This document shows, one piece after another, positions 18,520-28,080 of a DNA stretch of 64,000 bases; the stretch's first letter is position 1, and each line of letters opens with the position of its first letter. Below the pieces are notes generated by a model that had not been told where the DNA came from, did not search any database, and was given only the letters and a program-made list of their open reading frames with translations. The stretch is taken from assembly GCA_963775445.1 (NCBI GenBank), contig CAVZIT010000004.1, positions 992,001 to 1,056,000 on the forward strand, read 5' to 3'. The position numbers and the translations under genes were made by a program. Source of the stretch: Dokdonella_A sp963775445 (GTDB lineage: Bacteria > Pseudomonadota > Gammaproteobacteria > Xanthomonadales > Rhodanobacteraceae).

Positions 18520-19464
18520 TCAGTTGTCTGCGGTGCGGGCAGTCACTCTCGTTGCCGCGCGCGCGCTCAACAGTGGCTTCGGCAGATCGCGAATCAGCGC
18601 GGCAAGCTGGCGCAGCAGCGGCGCGGCCGCGCTGCTCTTGCGCCAGGCCATCGCGATGCGTCGGCTCGGTGTGTCGGCGCCGGCGAATTCGATCAAATGC
18701 ACATGCGGCGTCTGCGCGATGGGCGGCTGGACGGCCAGAACCGGCAGCAACGTGATGCCGACATGGGCGGCGACCATTTGCCGCAGCGTTTCAAGGCTGG
18801 TCGCGCGAAACCCGGTGCGCTCCCTTGCGCCGGCAAGCTGGCACACATCGAGTGCGTGATCGCGCAGGCAATGGCCGTCCTCAAGCAGCAACACACGTTG
18901 ATCGATCAGGTCGGCGACCTTGAGTTTCCTGCGCTTGGCCAAGGCATGGTCTTGCGGTACCGCCAGCAGGAACGGCTCTTCGAACAGGAACTCGTGTTCG
19001 AGCTGATCATCGTGCAAGGGGAGGGCGAGAATCCCCGCATCGAGGCGCCCCTCGCGCAGTTTCGTCAGCACAATCTCGGTTTTCTCCTCGAACAGCAACA
19101 GCTCGAGTCGCGGGTAACGTCTGCGAATCCTCGGTATCACGTGCGGCAGCAGGTAGGGGCCGAGCGTGGGGAAAATTCCCAGGCGGATCGTTCCCGATTC
19201 GGGATCCTTGGTTCTGAGCGCGATCGCCCGTATTGCCTCTACCTCACCGAGTGCCGCGCGCGCGCGATCGACAATGTCGCGGCCCACTTCCGTCAGCAAT
19301 ACCTTGCGCGGCGTGCGCTCGACCAGCGCGACGCCGAGTTCGTCCTCGATCTTGCGTATCTGGGTCGACAGTGTCGGCTGGCTGACGAAGCTCGCCTGCG
19401 CTGCGCGCCCGAAGTGACGGTGCTCGGCCAGGGCCACCAGATAGCGCAGGTCACGCAGATTCAC
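18520..19464 (-). CDS. oxyR: OxyR, hydrogen peroxide-responsive LysR-type regulator
   Basis: A 314-residue LysR-type regulator. The N-terminal winged helix is MNLRDLRYLVALAEHRHFGR and onward. The redox switch is exact: Cys199 and Cys208 in GHCLRDHALDVC, the same numbers as in E. coli OxyR, with RIAMAWRKSS near the end as in OxyR. Peroxide would form the 199-208 disulfide and activate katG. The gene has its own OxyR-type site overlapping its upstream region (19479-19515), in keeping with the autoregulation known for the family. It faces katG tail to tail. Confidence 0.97.
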   Translation of the reverse strand: MNLRDLRYLVALAEHRHFGRAAQASFVSQPTLSTQIRKIEDELGVALVERTPRKVLLTEVGRDIVDRARAALGEVEAIRAIALRTKDPESGTIRLGIFPTLGPYLLPHVIPRIRRRYPRLELLLFEEKTEIVLTKLREGRLDAGILALPLHDDQLEHEFLFEEPFLLAVPQDHALAKRRKLKVADLIDQRVLLLEDGHCLRDHALDVCQLAGARERTGFRATSLETLRQMVAAHVGITLLPVLAVQPPIAQTPHVHLIEFAGADTPSRRIAMAWRKSSAAAPLLRQLAALIRDLPKPLLSARAATRVTARTADN

Positions 19465-19478
19465 GAGGATCCCTGTTC

Positions 19479-19515
19479 ATTGATACGTTCTATCGAAAAA
19501 ATAATATCAATCAAT
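19479..19515 (-). promoter_or_regulatory. OxyR autoregulatory site
   Basis: Read on the minus strand: ATTG-N7-TTAT-N7-ATAG-N7-CAAT, 13 of 16 matches to the consensus tetramers, again with exact 7-base spacing. It begins 15 bases upstream of the oxyR ATG, the usual position for repression of oxyR by its own product. Confidence 0.6.
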
Positions 19516-19536
19516 AAGTCAGATTAACAGTCCGGC

Positions 19537-20418
19537 TCAACTACCGTTCGAGTTCGGTCGGGCCGCGTGCGCCTTGATGAACGCGAGGGTGTCGGCGAGG
19601 GCGGGTGCATGCGCGCGCCCCGGAGGCGAGAGCGCAAGCAGCAGCCCGACGTGTCCGATGCCCGGATAAAACTCGAGTTCGACCGGTTCGCTGCGCGCGC
19701 GCATCCTTGCAGCCAGCGAGCTCGCATTGCGAGGCGCAACGGTGCGGTCGCCGCCGCCTTGCAGCAGCAGCATCGGCGGCTCGTCGCCATCGACGAAGTT
19801 CACAAGTTGCGAGGCGCGCTGGCTGGCTGCGTCGCGGCCGAAGATGGCGAGCAGGTCCTTGCTCGTCAGCGGCGGGAAGTCGAAAGGGCCGGCAAGTCCG
19901 ATGAATCCAGAAAGATCGCGCGGCTTGAGTCCGACGGCATCCAGATAGCGTGCATCCGTCGCAAGCATGGCCGCGATATGTGCGCCAGCCGAGTGGCCCA
20001 TGATGAAAAGATGATCCGGGTTGCCGCCGTATTCGGCGGCGTGAGCATGGGCCCACGCGACAGCGCGCGCCGCGTCGTCTACAAAAGCCGGGAACCGTAC
20101 ATCGGGATAAGTCCGGGAGTCGGGAATGATCGCAACCACACCATGCGCGGCAAGTGCTTCGCCGACGAAGCGATATCGCCAGCGCTGGCCATTCTTCCAG
20201 CTGCCGCCGTAGAAGAACACCACGGTTGGTGCGATTTTGGCGCCGCTGGGGCGATATACGTCCAGCGCGAGATGATGCGCAGAGTCGAAGGAGATGTCCG
20301 CCACACGGTCGACGCCGCTGCGCTGGCTGAGCAGATTCACGCCGCCGAACAGCACCGAAGCGCAGCCGGGGAGTGTCAGCAGCAAAGCCAGTACAGGGAG
20401 GATCGCAAACCGGCGCAT
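19537..20418 (-). CDS. Alpha/beta-hydrolase lipoprotein esterase
   Basis: A 293-residue esterase of the HSL/BD-FAE type. The signal sequence ends in a lipobox, LLTLPGCAS, with the lipidated Cys at 19, so the enzyme should be anchored to a membrane facing the periplasm. The catalytic triad is visible: Ser143 in GHSAGAH, Asp224 in GGGDRTVAP and His256 in GIGHVG. The oxyanion motif is FFYGGSW instead of HGGG. The gene is monocistronic and divergent from the DUF5706-like gene. The substrate is unknown; small carboxyl esters are likely. Confidence 0.87.
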   Translation of the reverse strand: MRRFAILPVLALLLTLPGCASVLFGGVNLLSQRSGVDRVADISFDSAHHLALDVYRPSGAKIAPTVVFFYGGSWKNGQRWRYRFVGEALAAHGVVAIIPDSRTYPDVRFPAFVDDAARAVAWAHAHAAEYGGNPDHLFIMGHSAGAHIAAMLATDARYLDAVGLKPRDLSGFIGLAGPFDFPPLTSKDLLAIFGRDAASQRASQLVNFVDGDEPPMLLLQGGGDRTVAPRNASSLAARMRARSEPVELEFYPGIGHVGLLLALSPPGRAHAPALADTLAFIKAHAARPNSNGS

Positions 20419-20599
20419 GGGCCGACGTTACCGGGCCGGATGTCGGCGCACCGTGATGAGAACCGACCACACGTCGAATCGCCAACCGGGATTATCCGCG
20501 GCGAGTAACCGTTGAAGCCTTGGCGGCGATAAGATGTCGGCGCCTGGCGAGTTGCCGATATCGCATTTCAGCAGCCGGTCGATGGAGCGGGGAGCGGCG

Positions 20600-21169
20600 A
20601 TGGACGACAGAAAACACGAAGTCGAGTTGTTCGCGGATGTTCCGGAACGCGGCACGGCAGACAATCTGCTGCGCACCGCCCAGCAACATCACGTCGTGTT
20701 GTCGAGCATGGCCGACACCAAGGCCAATATTATCATCACGGTTTCGTCGATCGTCCTGACCATTGCGCTGGGGCGCCTTGAGGATCCGGCGTTGCGCTTG
20801 CCGGTGCTGACGCTGACCGCGTTCACGCTGGTCGCGCTGTTGCTCGCGATCCTTGCGGTGCTGCCCAAGTACCGGCCGCCGAAGTTGCACGATGGAGAGT
20901 TGCCGCCCGGATTCAATCTGGTGTTCTTCGGCCACTTCGCGCAGCTGCCGCGCACGCGTTATCTGGCCGAGATGAGTCATGCGCTGGCCAAGGATGGCTC
21001 GCCTTACGCAACCTGGAGCCGCGACATCTACGCGCTCGGCTGGTATCTGGCGCATCACAAATACCGCTACCTGCGCTACAGCTATCTGTTCTTCCTTGCT
21101 GGATTCGTGCTTGCCTGCCTCGAACGCGGCTGGGCATTGGTGTTTGGGCCACTGGTGAATGCCGGCTGA
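20600..21169 (+). CDS. Pycsar-effector-like (DUF5706) two-helix membrane protein
   Basis: A 189-residue membrane protein like the DUF5706/Pycsar effector TM family. The hallmark is MADTKANIIITVSSIVLTIALG (residues 37-58), where ADxKA precedes the first membrane segment; a second helix follows at about 70-92 and another hydrophobic stretch near the C-terminus. In Pycsar immunity such proteins open membranes in response to cCMP or cUMP. No cyclase gene is adjacent, and the gene overlaps prmC by 11 bases, so a housekeeping role is just as plausible. ATG 20600 is chosen for the GGGGAG five bases upstream; 20582 and 20534 are alternatives. Confidence 0.75.
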   Translation: MDDRKHEVELFADVPERGTADNLLRTAQQHHVVLSSMADTKANIIITVSSIVLTIALGRLEDPALRLPVLTLTAFTLVALLLAILAVLPKYRPPKLHDGELPPGFNLVFFGHFAQLPRTRYLAEMSHALAKDGSPYATWSRDIYALGWYLAHHKYRYLRYSYLFFLAGFVLACLERGWALVFGPLVNAG

Positions 21170-21998
21170 TATCCGCAGCCTGCTGGCTGCCGCGCAATCA
21201 CGCTTGCCGGGCGACTCGCCACGACTCGAGAGTGAAGTGTTGCTCGCGCATGCGCTGGCGCGTTCGCGCAGCTGGTTGTACGGCCATCTCGATGAGCAGC
21301 CGATCCGTGCGGCTAGAGAGCATTTCAATATGCTGATCGACGCGCGCTATGGCGGCAGGCCGATCGCCTACCTTCTCGGACAACGCGAATTCTGGTCGCT
21401 GCCGATCCGCATCACCCCGGACGTGCTGATCCCGCGAGCCGAAACCGAACGGCTGGTCGAACTCGCGCTGGATCGCATCGACAACCACGCCGGCATCGAT
21501 GTCGCAGATCTCGGGACCGGATCGGGTGCGATCGCGCTTGCGATTGCGCACGAGCGCCCGCAGGTGCGCATGCTTGCGACTGACCTCGACGCCGCCGCAC
21601 TCGCCGTGGCGCGCGATAACGCCGCACGACTCGACCTCGCACATGTCGAATTCGCCGCAGGGGACTGGTGCGCCGCGCTCGGCTCGCGCCGCTTTGATCT
21701 GATCGTGTCGAACCCGCCGTATGTCTGCGCCGAAGATCGCCATCTCGACCAGGGTGATTTGCGCTTCGAACCGCGCTCCGCGCTCGTCTCCGGCGACGAC
21801 GGTCTCGATGCGATCCGCTCGATCGTCGCCACCGCGCCGCGGCATCTGAATCCCGGCGGTTGGCTGTTGCTCGAACACGGTCAGGACCAAGCAGATCGTG
21901 TTCGCGAAATACTGCACCAAGCCGCGTTTTGCGAGATCGTCACGGAGACGGATCTTGCCGGCAAGGATCGCGTTTCGCTCGGACGCACGACCAGCTAG
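21159..21998 (+). CDS. prmC: Release factor glutamine N5-methyltransferase
   Basis: A 279-residue SAM-dependent methyltransferase that methylates the GGQ glutamine of RF1 and RF2. The SAM loop DLGTGSGA is at 117-124 and the catalytic NPPY at 185-188 (SNPPYV). The N-terminal helical domain with EVLLAHAL and ARYGGRPIAYLLGQREFW is typical of PrmC. The start overlaps the upstream membrane-protein gene by 11 bases. It converges on dxs with only 42 bases between the stops. Confidence 0.95.
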   Translation: MPADIRSLLAAAQSRLPGDSPRLESEVLLAHALARSRSWLYGHLDEQPIRAAREHFNMLIDARYGGRPIAYLLGQREFWSLPIRITPDVLIPRAETERLVELALDRIDNHAGIDVADLGTGSGAIALAIAHERPQVRMLATDLDAAALAVARDNAARLDLAHVEFAAGDWCAALGSRRFDLIVSNPPYVCAEDRHLDQGDLRFEPRSALVSGDDGLDAIRSIVATAPRHLNPGGWLLLEHGQDQADRVREILHQAAFCEIVTETDLAGKDRVSLGRTTS

Positions 21999-22040
21999 CG
22001 CGAACCTGTCAACCGGGCACTGAACCGGACAATCCCCGCC

Positions 22041-23933
22041 TCAACCAGTGCTGCGCAACTTGGATGTCGCGAGCACGTCGGCGAAGCGCGCGCGTATCTG
22101 CTTTTCGATGCCGATTGCATCGAGACCGGCTTCTGCCAGGACTTCCTCGCGGCTGCCGTGTTCGAGAAACGAATCGGCCAGACCGATTTGCAGCAGGGGA
22201 ACCTGGATGCCATGTAAGCCAAGCACCTCGACGACCCCGCTGCCGGCGCCGCCGGCAATTGCGTTTTCCTCGACGGTCACGATCGCTGTGTGCTCACGCG
22301 CCATGTCGAGAATCAGGCTCTCGTCCAGCGGCTTGACGAAACGCATGTTGACCAGGGTCGCGTCCAGCGTTTCTGCGACTCGGGCGCACGGTGCGACCAT
22401 GCTGCCGAACGCGAGCAGGGCGATGGTGCGGCCATGCCGAACGATATCGGCTTCGCCGATTGGCAGCGTGGCAAGCCCGGATTGCACCGCAGCGCCGGTT
22501 CCGCTGCCACGCGGATAGCGCACGGCGGCCGGGCCGTCATGCAGGAACCCGGTGGTCAGCATGCGGTGGCATTCGTCTTCGTCGGCCGGGGCCATGACCA
22601 GCATGTTCGGAATGCAACGCAGGAATGAAAGATCGAAGCTGCCCGCGTGGGTCGCGCCATCCGGCCCGACCAAGCCAGCCCGGTCGATTGCGAACAGCAC
22701 ATCGAGATTTTGCAGCGCGACATCGTGTACCAGCTGGTCGTAGGCGCGCTGCAGAAACGTCGAATAGATCGCCACCACCGGCTTGGCGCCTTCGCAAGCC
22801 ATGCCTGCGGCGAGCGTCACGGCATGTTGCTCGGCGATGCCGACATCGAAATAGCGTTGCGGGAATTCCCTGGAGAAGCGCACCAGGCCCGAGCCTTCGC
22901 GCATCGCCGGCGTGATCGCGTAAAGCCGCGGATCAGCGGCAGCCATGTCACACAGCCAGTCGCCGAACACGCTCGTGTAGGTGGGTCTGGAGGCCGATTT
23001 GCGCGCCAGCCCCGCGACCGGATCGAACGGACCGACGGCGTGATAGTCGATCTGCGCGCGCTCGGCGGGCGCATATCCCTTGCCCTTGGTCGTGACGATG
23101 TGGAGCAGCTGCGGACCCTTGAGATCCTTCACCGTGCGCAGCGATTGCAGCAGTTGCGGCAGGTCGTGGCCGTCGATCGGTCCGGTGTAGTGGAAGCCGA
23201 GTTCCTCGAACAGCGTCGATGGCACGAACATACCCTTGGCGTGTTCTTCCCAGCGCTTGGCGAAGCGCCACAGGAAGCCGTCGCGCGGCATCGCCCGCTT
23301 GGCGCCTTCGCGAATCCGGTTCAACGTGCGGCTGGTCATGAGCCGCGCAAGCATCTTGGAGAACGCGCCGACATTCTCCGAGATCGACATGCCGTTGTCG
23401 TTGAGGATCACCAGCAGGTCGGGCTCGACATCGCCGCCGTGGTTGAGCGCTTCGTAAGCCATGCCGGCGGTCGCCGCGCCATCGCCGATGACCGCAACGA
23501 TGCGGCGATGATCGTCCGCACGTTGCGCCGCGATCGCCATGCCGAGCGCGGCGCTGATCGAGGTTGAGGAATGACCGACGCCGAACGTGTCGAATTCGCT
23601 TTCGGCGCGCTTCGGAAACGGCGCGAGTCCGTCCTTCTGCTTGATCGTCGTGATGTTGTCGCGCCGACCCGTGAGGATCTTGTGCGGATAACACTGGTGG
23701 CCGACATCCCAGACCAACCGATCGTGCGGCGTGTCGTAGAGGTAATGCAACGCGATGGTGAGTTCGATGACGCCGAGTCCCGCGCCGAAGTGACCACCCG
23801 AACTCGCGACCGATTCGATCAGGTACGCGCGCAGCTCGCGCGCGAGGGGCGGCAACTCGGATTCCGGCAGGCGACGCAGTTCGGCTGGCGAATCGATGTG
23901 GGCCAGCAGAGGGTAGCGGGCGGGGTCGGTCAT
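22041..23933 (-). CDS. dxs: 1-deoxy-D-xylulose-5-phosphate synthase
   Basis: A 630-residue thiamine-diphosphate enzyme that makes DXP from pyruvate and glyceraldehyde-3-phosphate, the first step of the MEP isoprenoid pathway. ThDP motif: GDGAATAG (150-157) with NDNGMS (178-183). His48 in SSGGHFG and the transketolase-like segment YFDVGIAEQHAVTLAAGMA, with its Glu, are in place. The frame is open 85 codons further upstream, but ATG 23933 (MTDPARYPLL) gives the normal family length and N-terminus. Confidence 0.97.
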   Translation of the reverse strand: MTDPARYPLLAHIDSPAELRRLPESELPPLARELRAYLIESVASSGGHFGAGLGVIELTIALHYLYDTPHDRLVWDVGHQCYPHKILTGRRDNITTIKQKDGLAPFPKRAESEFDTFGVGHSSTSISAALGMAIAAQRADDHRRIVAVIGDGAATAGMAYEALNHGGDVEPDLLVILNDNGMSISENVGAFSKMLARLMTSRTLNRIREGAKRAMPRDGFLWRFAKRWEEHAKGMFVPSTLFEELGFHYTGPIDGHDLPQLLQSLRTVKDLKGPQLLHIVTTKGKGYAPAERAQIDYHAVGPFDPVAGLARKSASRPTYTSVFGDWLCDMAAADPRLYAITPAMREGSGLVRFSREFPQRYFDVGIAEQHAVTLAAGMACEGAKPVVAIYSTFLQRAYDQLVHDVALQNLDVLFAIDRAGLVGPDGATHAGSFDLSFLRCIPNMLVMAPADEDECHRMLTTGFLHDGPAAVRYPRGSGTGAAVQSGLATLPIGEADIVRHGRTIALLAFGSMVAPCARVAETLDATLVNMRFVKPLDESLILDMAREHTAIVTVEENAIAGGAGSGVVEVLGLHGIQVPLLQIGLADSFLEHGSREEVLAEAGLDAIGIEKQIRARFADVLATSKLRSTG

Positions 23934-23980
23934 CGGCTGAAATGTAACGGCGGAAGCGTCATTGTCGGTCGCCTGCGCCG

Positions 23981-24838
23981 ATGCCGCAAGGAATGAGGGT
24001 TTCCTGCGGCCCGGCGCGGACTCGCCATTCGCAGCTTGTTCATTCTCAAGCCTCCGTCCGACGACGGAACTATCGCGGCTCGGCTTCGGCGCGAATCGGC
24101 GTGTCGCTGGACTGGCTTTCGCTGGACGGTGCGTGGGCCAGTCTCGGAGCGGTGGCCGACGTGAAGGCGATCGATCTGCATTCGCCACAATGCCACGCCT
24201 TGTTGCAAACGCTACGCAGTGCGCGACCCGGTACGTGCCTCGATTTCAGTTCGGCCTTTGCGGCCGCCGCAGTTCGGGCAGGACGCGAGCGCGTACCCGG
24301 CATGGTGCGGACGATGAATGCAGCAGAGAATGCAACGCCCGAAGCCAATGCCAGGTTCATGTTCGCGCGCATCGTCCCCAGTCAGATTGGTTCGAGTCCA
24401 TTCCGGATAACGCGCAAAAGCCGCATCTTCATGCATCCACTGTCCCATCACATGATCCGGGCCGAGTTCGATCTCTCCGGAATCGCGAACCTGACGCTGG
24501 CGCCGCAGATCAATCCGCTCCGGGGCTCGTGCGCCACGCGTCGCGATACCGGCATCGTTGGCGTGCGTCTTTCGATCGATGGGCGGCCACTCGGCCCACG
24601 CTTCATCGTGGATCGCGAACATTCGAAAACGCTGCCGATCGACGTCGATGGCGCGGCGTGGCTGCGCGTGGATATCGACGACGGGAACGGCACCGAAGCG
24701 TGCGACTGGTTCGCACCTGGATTTCCGAGCATCGCTGGCGCGGCCGATGCATCGATGTCGCCCGCGGCAAACAGCAAAGGGACGGCTGCCCGTGCCGGGG
24801 AGTGCGGGACGTCGCACCTCGCGGCGGCCATGCACTAG
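23981..24838 (+). CDS. Hypothetical protein with NPCBM-like C-terminal region
   Basis: A frame of 285 codons whose second half (about residues 148-245) resembles an NPCBM/CBM51-type carbohydrate-binding domain. It contains RIFMHPLSHHMIRAEFDLSG, GIVGVRLSIDG, and then a stretch ending VDGAAWLRVDIDDGNG followed by CDWFAPGF. GC at third positions is high there, as in real genes. The first 40 codons look like noise and I cannot assign a confident start. It may be the remnant of a larger glycosidase or glycosyltransferase whose front part has been lost. No signal peptide is visible. Confidence 0.4.
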   Translation: MPQGMRVSCGPARTRHSQLVHSQASVRRRNYRGSASARIGVSLDWLSLDGAWASLGAVADVKAIDLHSPQCHALLQTLRSARPGTCLDFSSAFAAAAVRAGRERVPGMVRTMNAAENATPEANARFMFARIVPSQIGSSPFRITRKSRIFMHPLSHHMIRAEFDLSGIANLTLAPQINPLRGSCATRRDTGIVGVRLSIDGRPLGPRFIVDREHSKTLPIDVDGAAWLRVDIDDGNGTEACDWFAPGFPSIAGAADASMSPAANSKGTAARAGECGTSHLAAAMH

Positions 24839-24886
24839 CAGGCATCGCGACTACATCGAGGGTTTCGGAAACCGATCGATCGGGGC

Positions 24887-26192
24887 TCAGTCGAAGCCGT
24901 TCGCGAAAATGGAATCGCCCGGGAGTACGCCCAATGGGCCGGGATAGCTGTAGCCCGGAAACACCGAGGCGAGATCATTGTTGCCGAGGTGCTGGGTCAC
25001 GATTTCGCTGAGGATCCGGCGCGTGTCGATCGTGGTGGCCACATCCTCGTTCTGGAATAGCTGGCGGTTCTGCAATGCCGAAGGTGCCGTGCAAAGCGCC
25101 GCAAGCCAACTGAGTCGCAGCAACGATTGAAGCTGCCTTGACAGTGCCGTGCTCTCGATTACGCGCCGGCCGAATTCGCTTTGCACCACCACGATCATGC
25201 GGTCGGCCAGACCATCGCCCGCCAGATCGTTGTAAAGCGCCGTCAATACTTGCGACAGCCCGTCGACGTGCGCGGCATACTGGTTGGAGTTGAGGTTGCC
25301 CTGATCGCTTGCGCTCTCGTTTTCGTGCGTGTACCAGCCGCCGAAATCCAGCGTGGCGACCTGCAGCCCGGCGCCGTGCTTGGCAACGTTGGCGATGATT
25401 TGCGCCTGCTTGGACAAGGTGGCGCCGGTGCCGGTACTCGGGTAATTCGCTCCGGGCGAAGGGGTGTAGTTGGCGAGATCGAGCGAATCGACCAGTTCCA
25501 CCGTGGTCGCCGCGCCAGCGCCGGCCTGCTCCAACTCGCCGCCGCCGGCATAAAGCTGATCGAGAGTGATCATCGTGGATCGCTTGTACGTCGGCTCGCC
25601 GTTGACCGACCCGCCGTTCGAATTCGGGTGGAAGCTCGCCGGATCATCGAGCGTCATCGAATCTGGGCGCCCAAGCAGGCTGTTCGGCGGAGAGGAGCCC
25701 GCCGCGAGTGCGGGAATCTGCGCGTCGTCCGGTACCTGTCCGGCCGATGCGAGATGACGCGCGAGCCAGCCGCTCGCAGTGTGCGTATTTCCGGGCGTGC
25801 CAAGATCGCAGTAGTCCTGCGCATCGAAATGGCTGCGCGAGATGAGATCGAGCGGAAAGCCGATGCCGTGCACGATCGCAAGTTTGCCGCCCTGATAAAG
25901 ATCGTGCAGGCCGGTCGCCGCGAAGTGCAGTCCGAAGTTTCCGGACAGCGGCAGCGCGGCCGTTTCGCCCGTGGTGCGAAGGTAAATCGTCGGCCGCTTT
26001 TCGACGTACGGATCGCGATCGGGGCCGTCGATCGGCGCCACCAGATTGAGCTCATCCACACTCCGGCAGGAATTCTCGAGAAATAAGTGCTCTCCCAGCC
26101 AGTCCGGGGTATTCATGCACCCGGCGCAGCCCGGCAAGTCACAGGCAGACCGTCGAGCCCTTGAGGAACGCGCGTCGCGTGATGTTTCCCAT
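24887..26192 (-). pseudogene. Decayed DUF1501 (sulfatase-like) secreted protein
   Basis: DUF1501 proteins are Tat-exported and usually paired with DUF1800 proteins. The Tat leader MGNITRRAFLKGSTVCL begins at 26192 but hits a stop at 26139. The rest of the protein continues in another frame from DELNLVAPIDGPDRDPYVEK to FPGYSYPGPLGVLPGDSIF. The usual FLRGGxDGLNLV motif is mangled (FLENSCRSVDELNLV), and the stretch after SEFGRRV, normally a conserved His/Gly-rich segment, is replaced by unrelated residues. Several independent lesions argue for real decay. Confidence 0.75.
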
Positions 26193-26208
26193 GACCGAGC
26201 CCCCTGTC

Positions 26209-27933
26209 TCAACGCACGATGAACTGCGGACTGAAGACGATAAAGTTGACCATCCGCGCAGCCGGCTGTACCAGTAATTCGGGCTCTGGTTGGTCTCGAT
26301 GCCGAGCGTATGCCCGCTGGTCACCGCGCCGATACCGACGTCGGGCGGAAATATGGTCAGCGTGTCGGTGTTGCGCGTCATGAAATCCGCGCACCTGGGA
26401 GTGAAGATCGGGGCCTCGCCAGCCGTCGGTCGGATCGGGTACGAAGACGAAGACGCGCGTCAGCCAGAAGTTCGCGAGATTGTTCGGCGTGTGGTCATTG
26501 GGGACGCTAGGAAAACTCATTGAGCGTGATATCGAGGAGCGGCACCAGCGGTATCTGGTCGGTGCCAGTGTCCTCGTCGAACGTCCAATCCATCGTGCGC
26601 CATGATTGCACCAGGGCCGTGCTCCCGGTCCACGCATCCGAGGCGTCCGGATAACCGTTCGGTGCGCGCCAGTAGAAAGGACGCTCGCCGGTGCGGATGA
26701 AGCGGCTCATGAAATTGTCGCTGCTGTTCGATTCGCCGTCGATATTGCGACGCAAGGTGAAATCGATGCTGGTTGCACGCAGCGCCGACACCACGCTCTC
26801 GAACGGACGCCGGATCTTGTTGGCGAAATTACCGATATCGCGAAACGATCCCGGCCCCGCGTCGAACAGCAGCAGTGCGCGCACGGTCTGCTTCAATTGG
26901 TCGGGATCGTTTCGCGCGGTGTAGAACACGTGCGCCGCATTGTCGACAACGGCCTGCGGCGGCTCGTCGCCGATGAAGCGTTGTGCGAGTTTCATCGCGA
27001 TATGACGCCCGGTTCCCGGATGCATCGCGATGCGATCGAGAAACGTCGCGATCTCCTGGGTGGGCGGCGTATTCGCCGGCACGAATTCACCCACGACGGT
27101 TTTCTGGCCGATGTATGACGCGCTGATCAGGGTCTGATGGCCGTCGGAGACGGATCCGTCTGGCCGTTGCCAAGCGAATCCGGCGAGGCTCTCGCGCCGC
27201 CGTGACGTCGGCTTCGCATAGCGAAGATGAAGACGCCGTCCGCTGCGAGATGTGCGGCAACCGCGCTCAACGGGAACAAGGTCATTGATCGTCCACCAAG
27301 CGTGGCGGCTCGCAGAAATCCCACGCATAGTTCAGGTCGAAACACGGCGCGCGGTTGATTCGTTGTCGAAGAAATACAGCATCGCCGGCGACTCAAACGC
27401 GCTGCAGCATCATGCGGAAATTCAACAGTTCCGAAGGATGACATCTCGATCCCAGCTGCTCCACATCGAGCATCCCTCTAGCTGTGGTCAACCGACACAT
27501 TGAAGTGGTCATGTGCCGGAATTCGGACCCAACCATTAGGCTCTTGCCCAGTGCCTGCCCAACCAGGGTCAGAGCAGTCGCGTCGCGTTGGACCGGTAAT
27601 TTTACGTAAGGGCCACCGGGTGGGCTGCCGTTGACTTCGTAGTCGTTCCAGAGTTCATCGAAATTCTTGTTGAGTGTCTCGTAAGCGGGATTCGCGAGGC
27701 GCACGTCGACGTCCGGATCCGTCACGTTGCCGTTGCCGTCGACGCTTGGATTGAGCTGCTCGTCGACGAACGCAATAAGGCACGCGTCGTCTGCAATCCA
27801 GCGAAAAAGGCGAGATGAATAGGTCCCAAGTGCTCGCGGCACCAGAACCGAGCGCGATCATATTCCGAACGGTGGCGACATCGTCGTGATTATTCGATAT
27901 CTTTGTTGCGGATTGTCGCGCCATGTCATCCAT
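26209..27933 (-). pseudogene. Decayed DUF1800 protein in several frames
   Basis: Pieces of one DUF1800 protein are spread over different minus-strand frames. VDEQLNPS and TDPDVDVRLANPAYE lie at about 27.6-27.8 kb. A middle part sits at 26.5-27.1 kb with the family core AMHPGTGRHIAMKLAQRFIG, RALLLFDAGPGSFRDIGNFA and RPFESVVSALRA. A tail near 26.2-26.5 kb includes NNLANFWLTRVFVF and ends NFIVFSPQFIVR. At least three frame changes are needed to join them. The order DUF1800 then DUF1501 is the usual operon order. Confidence 0.72.
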
Positions 27934-28080
27934 CAGAAAGCCGCGGCACTCGCCACGGAAACCGCCGATCGTTGTGCACTCATGGGTGTCGCCGCCACTG
28001 CCCCTTCGCGGCGAGTGTACGCGCGGCTGGTTGTTCGCAAGCGTGCTATTGCATCTACACCCCCAATCTGCGACCTGCCG

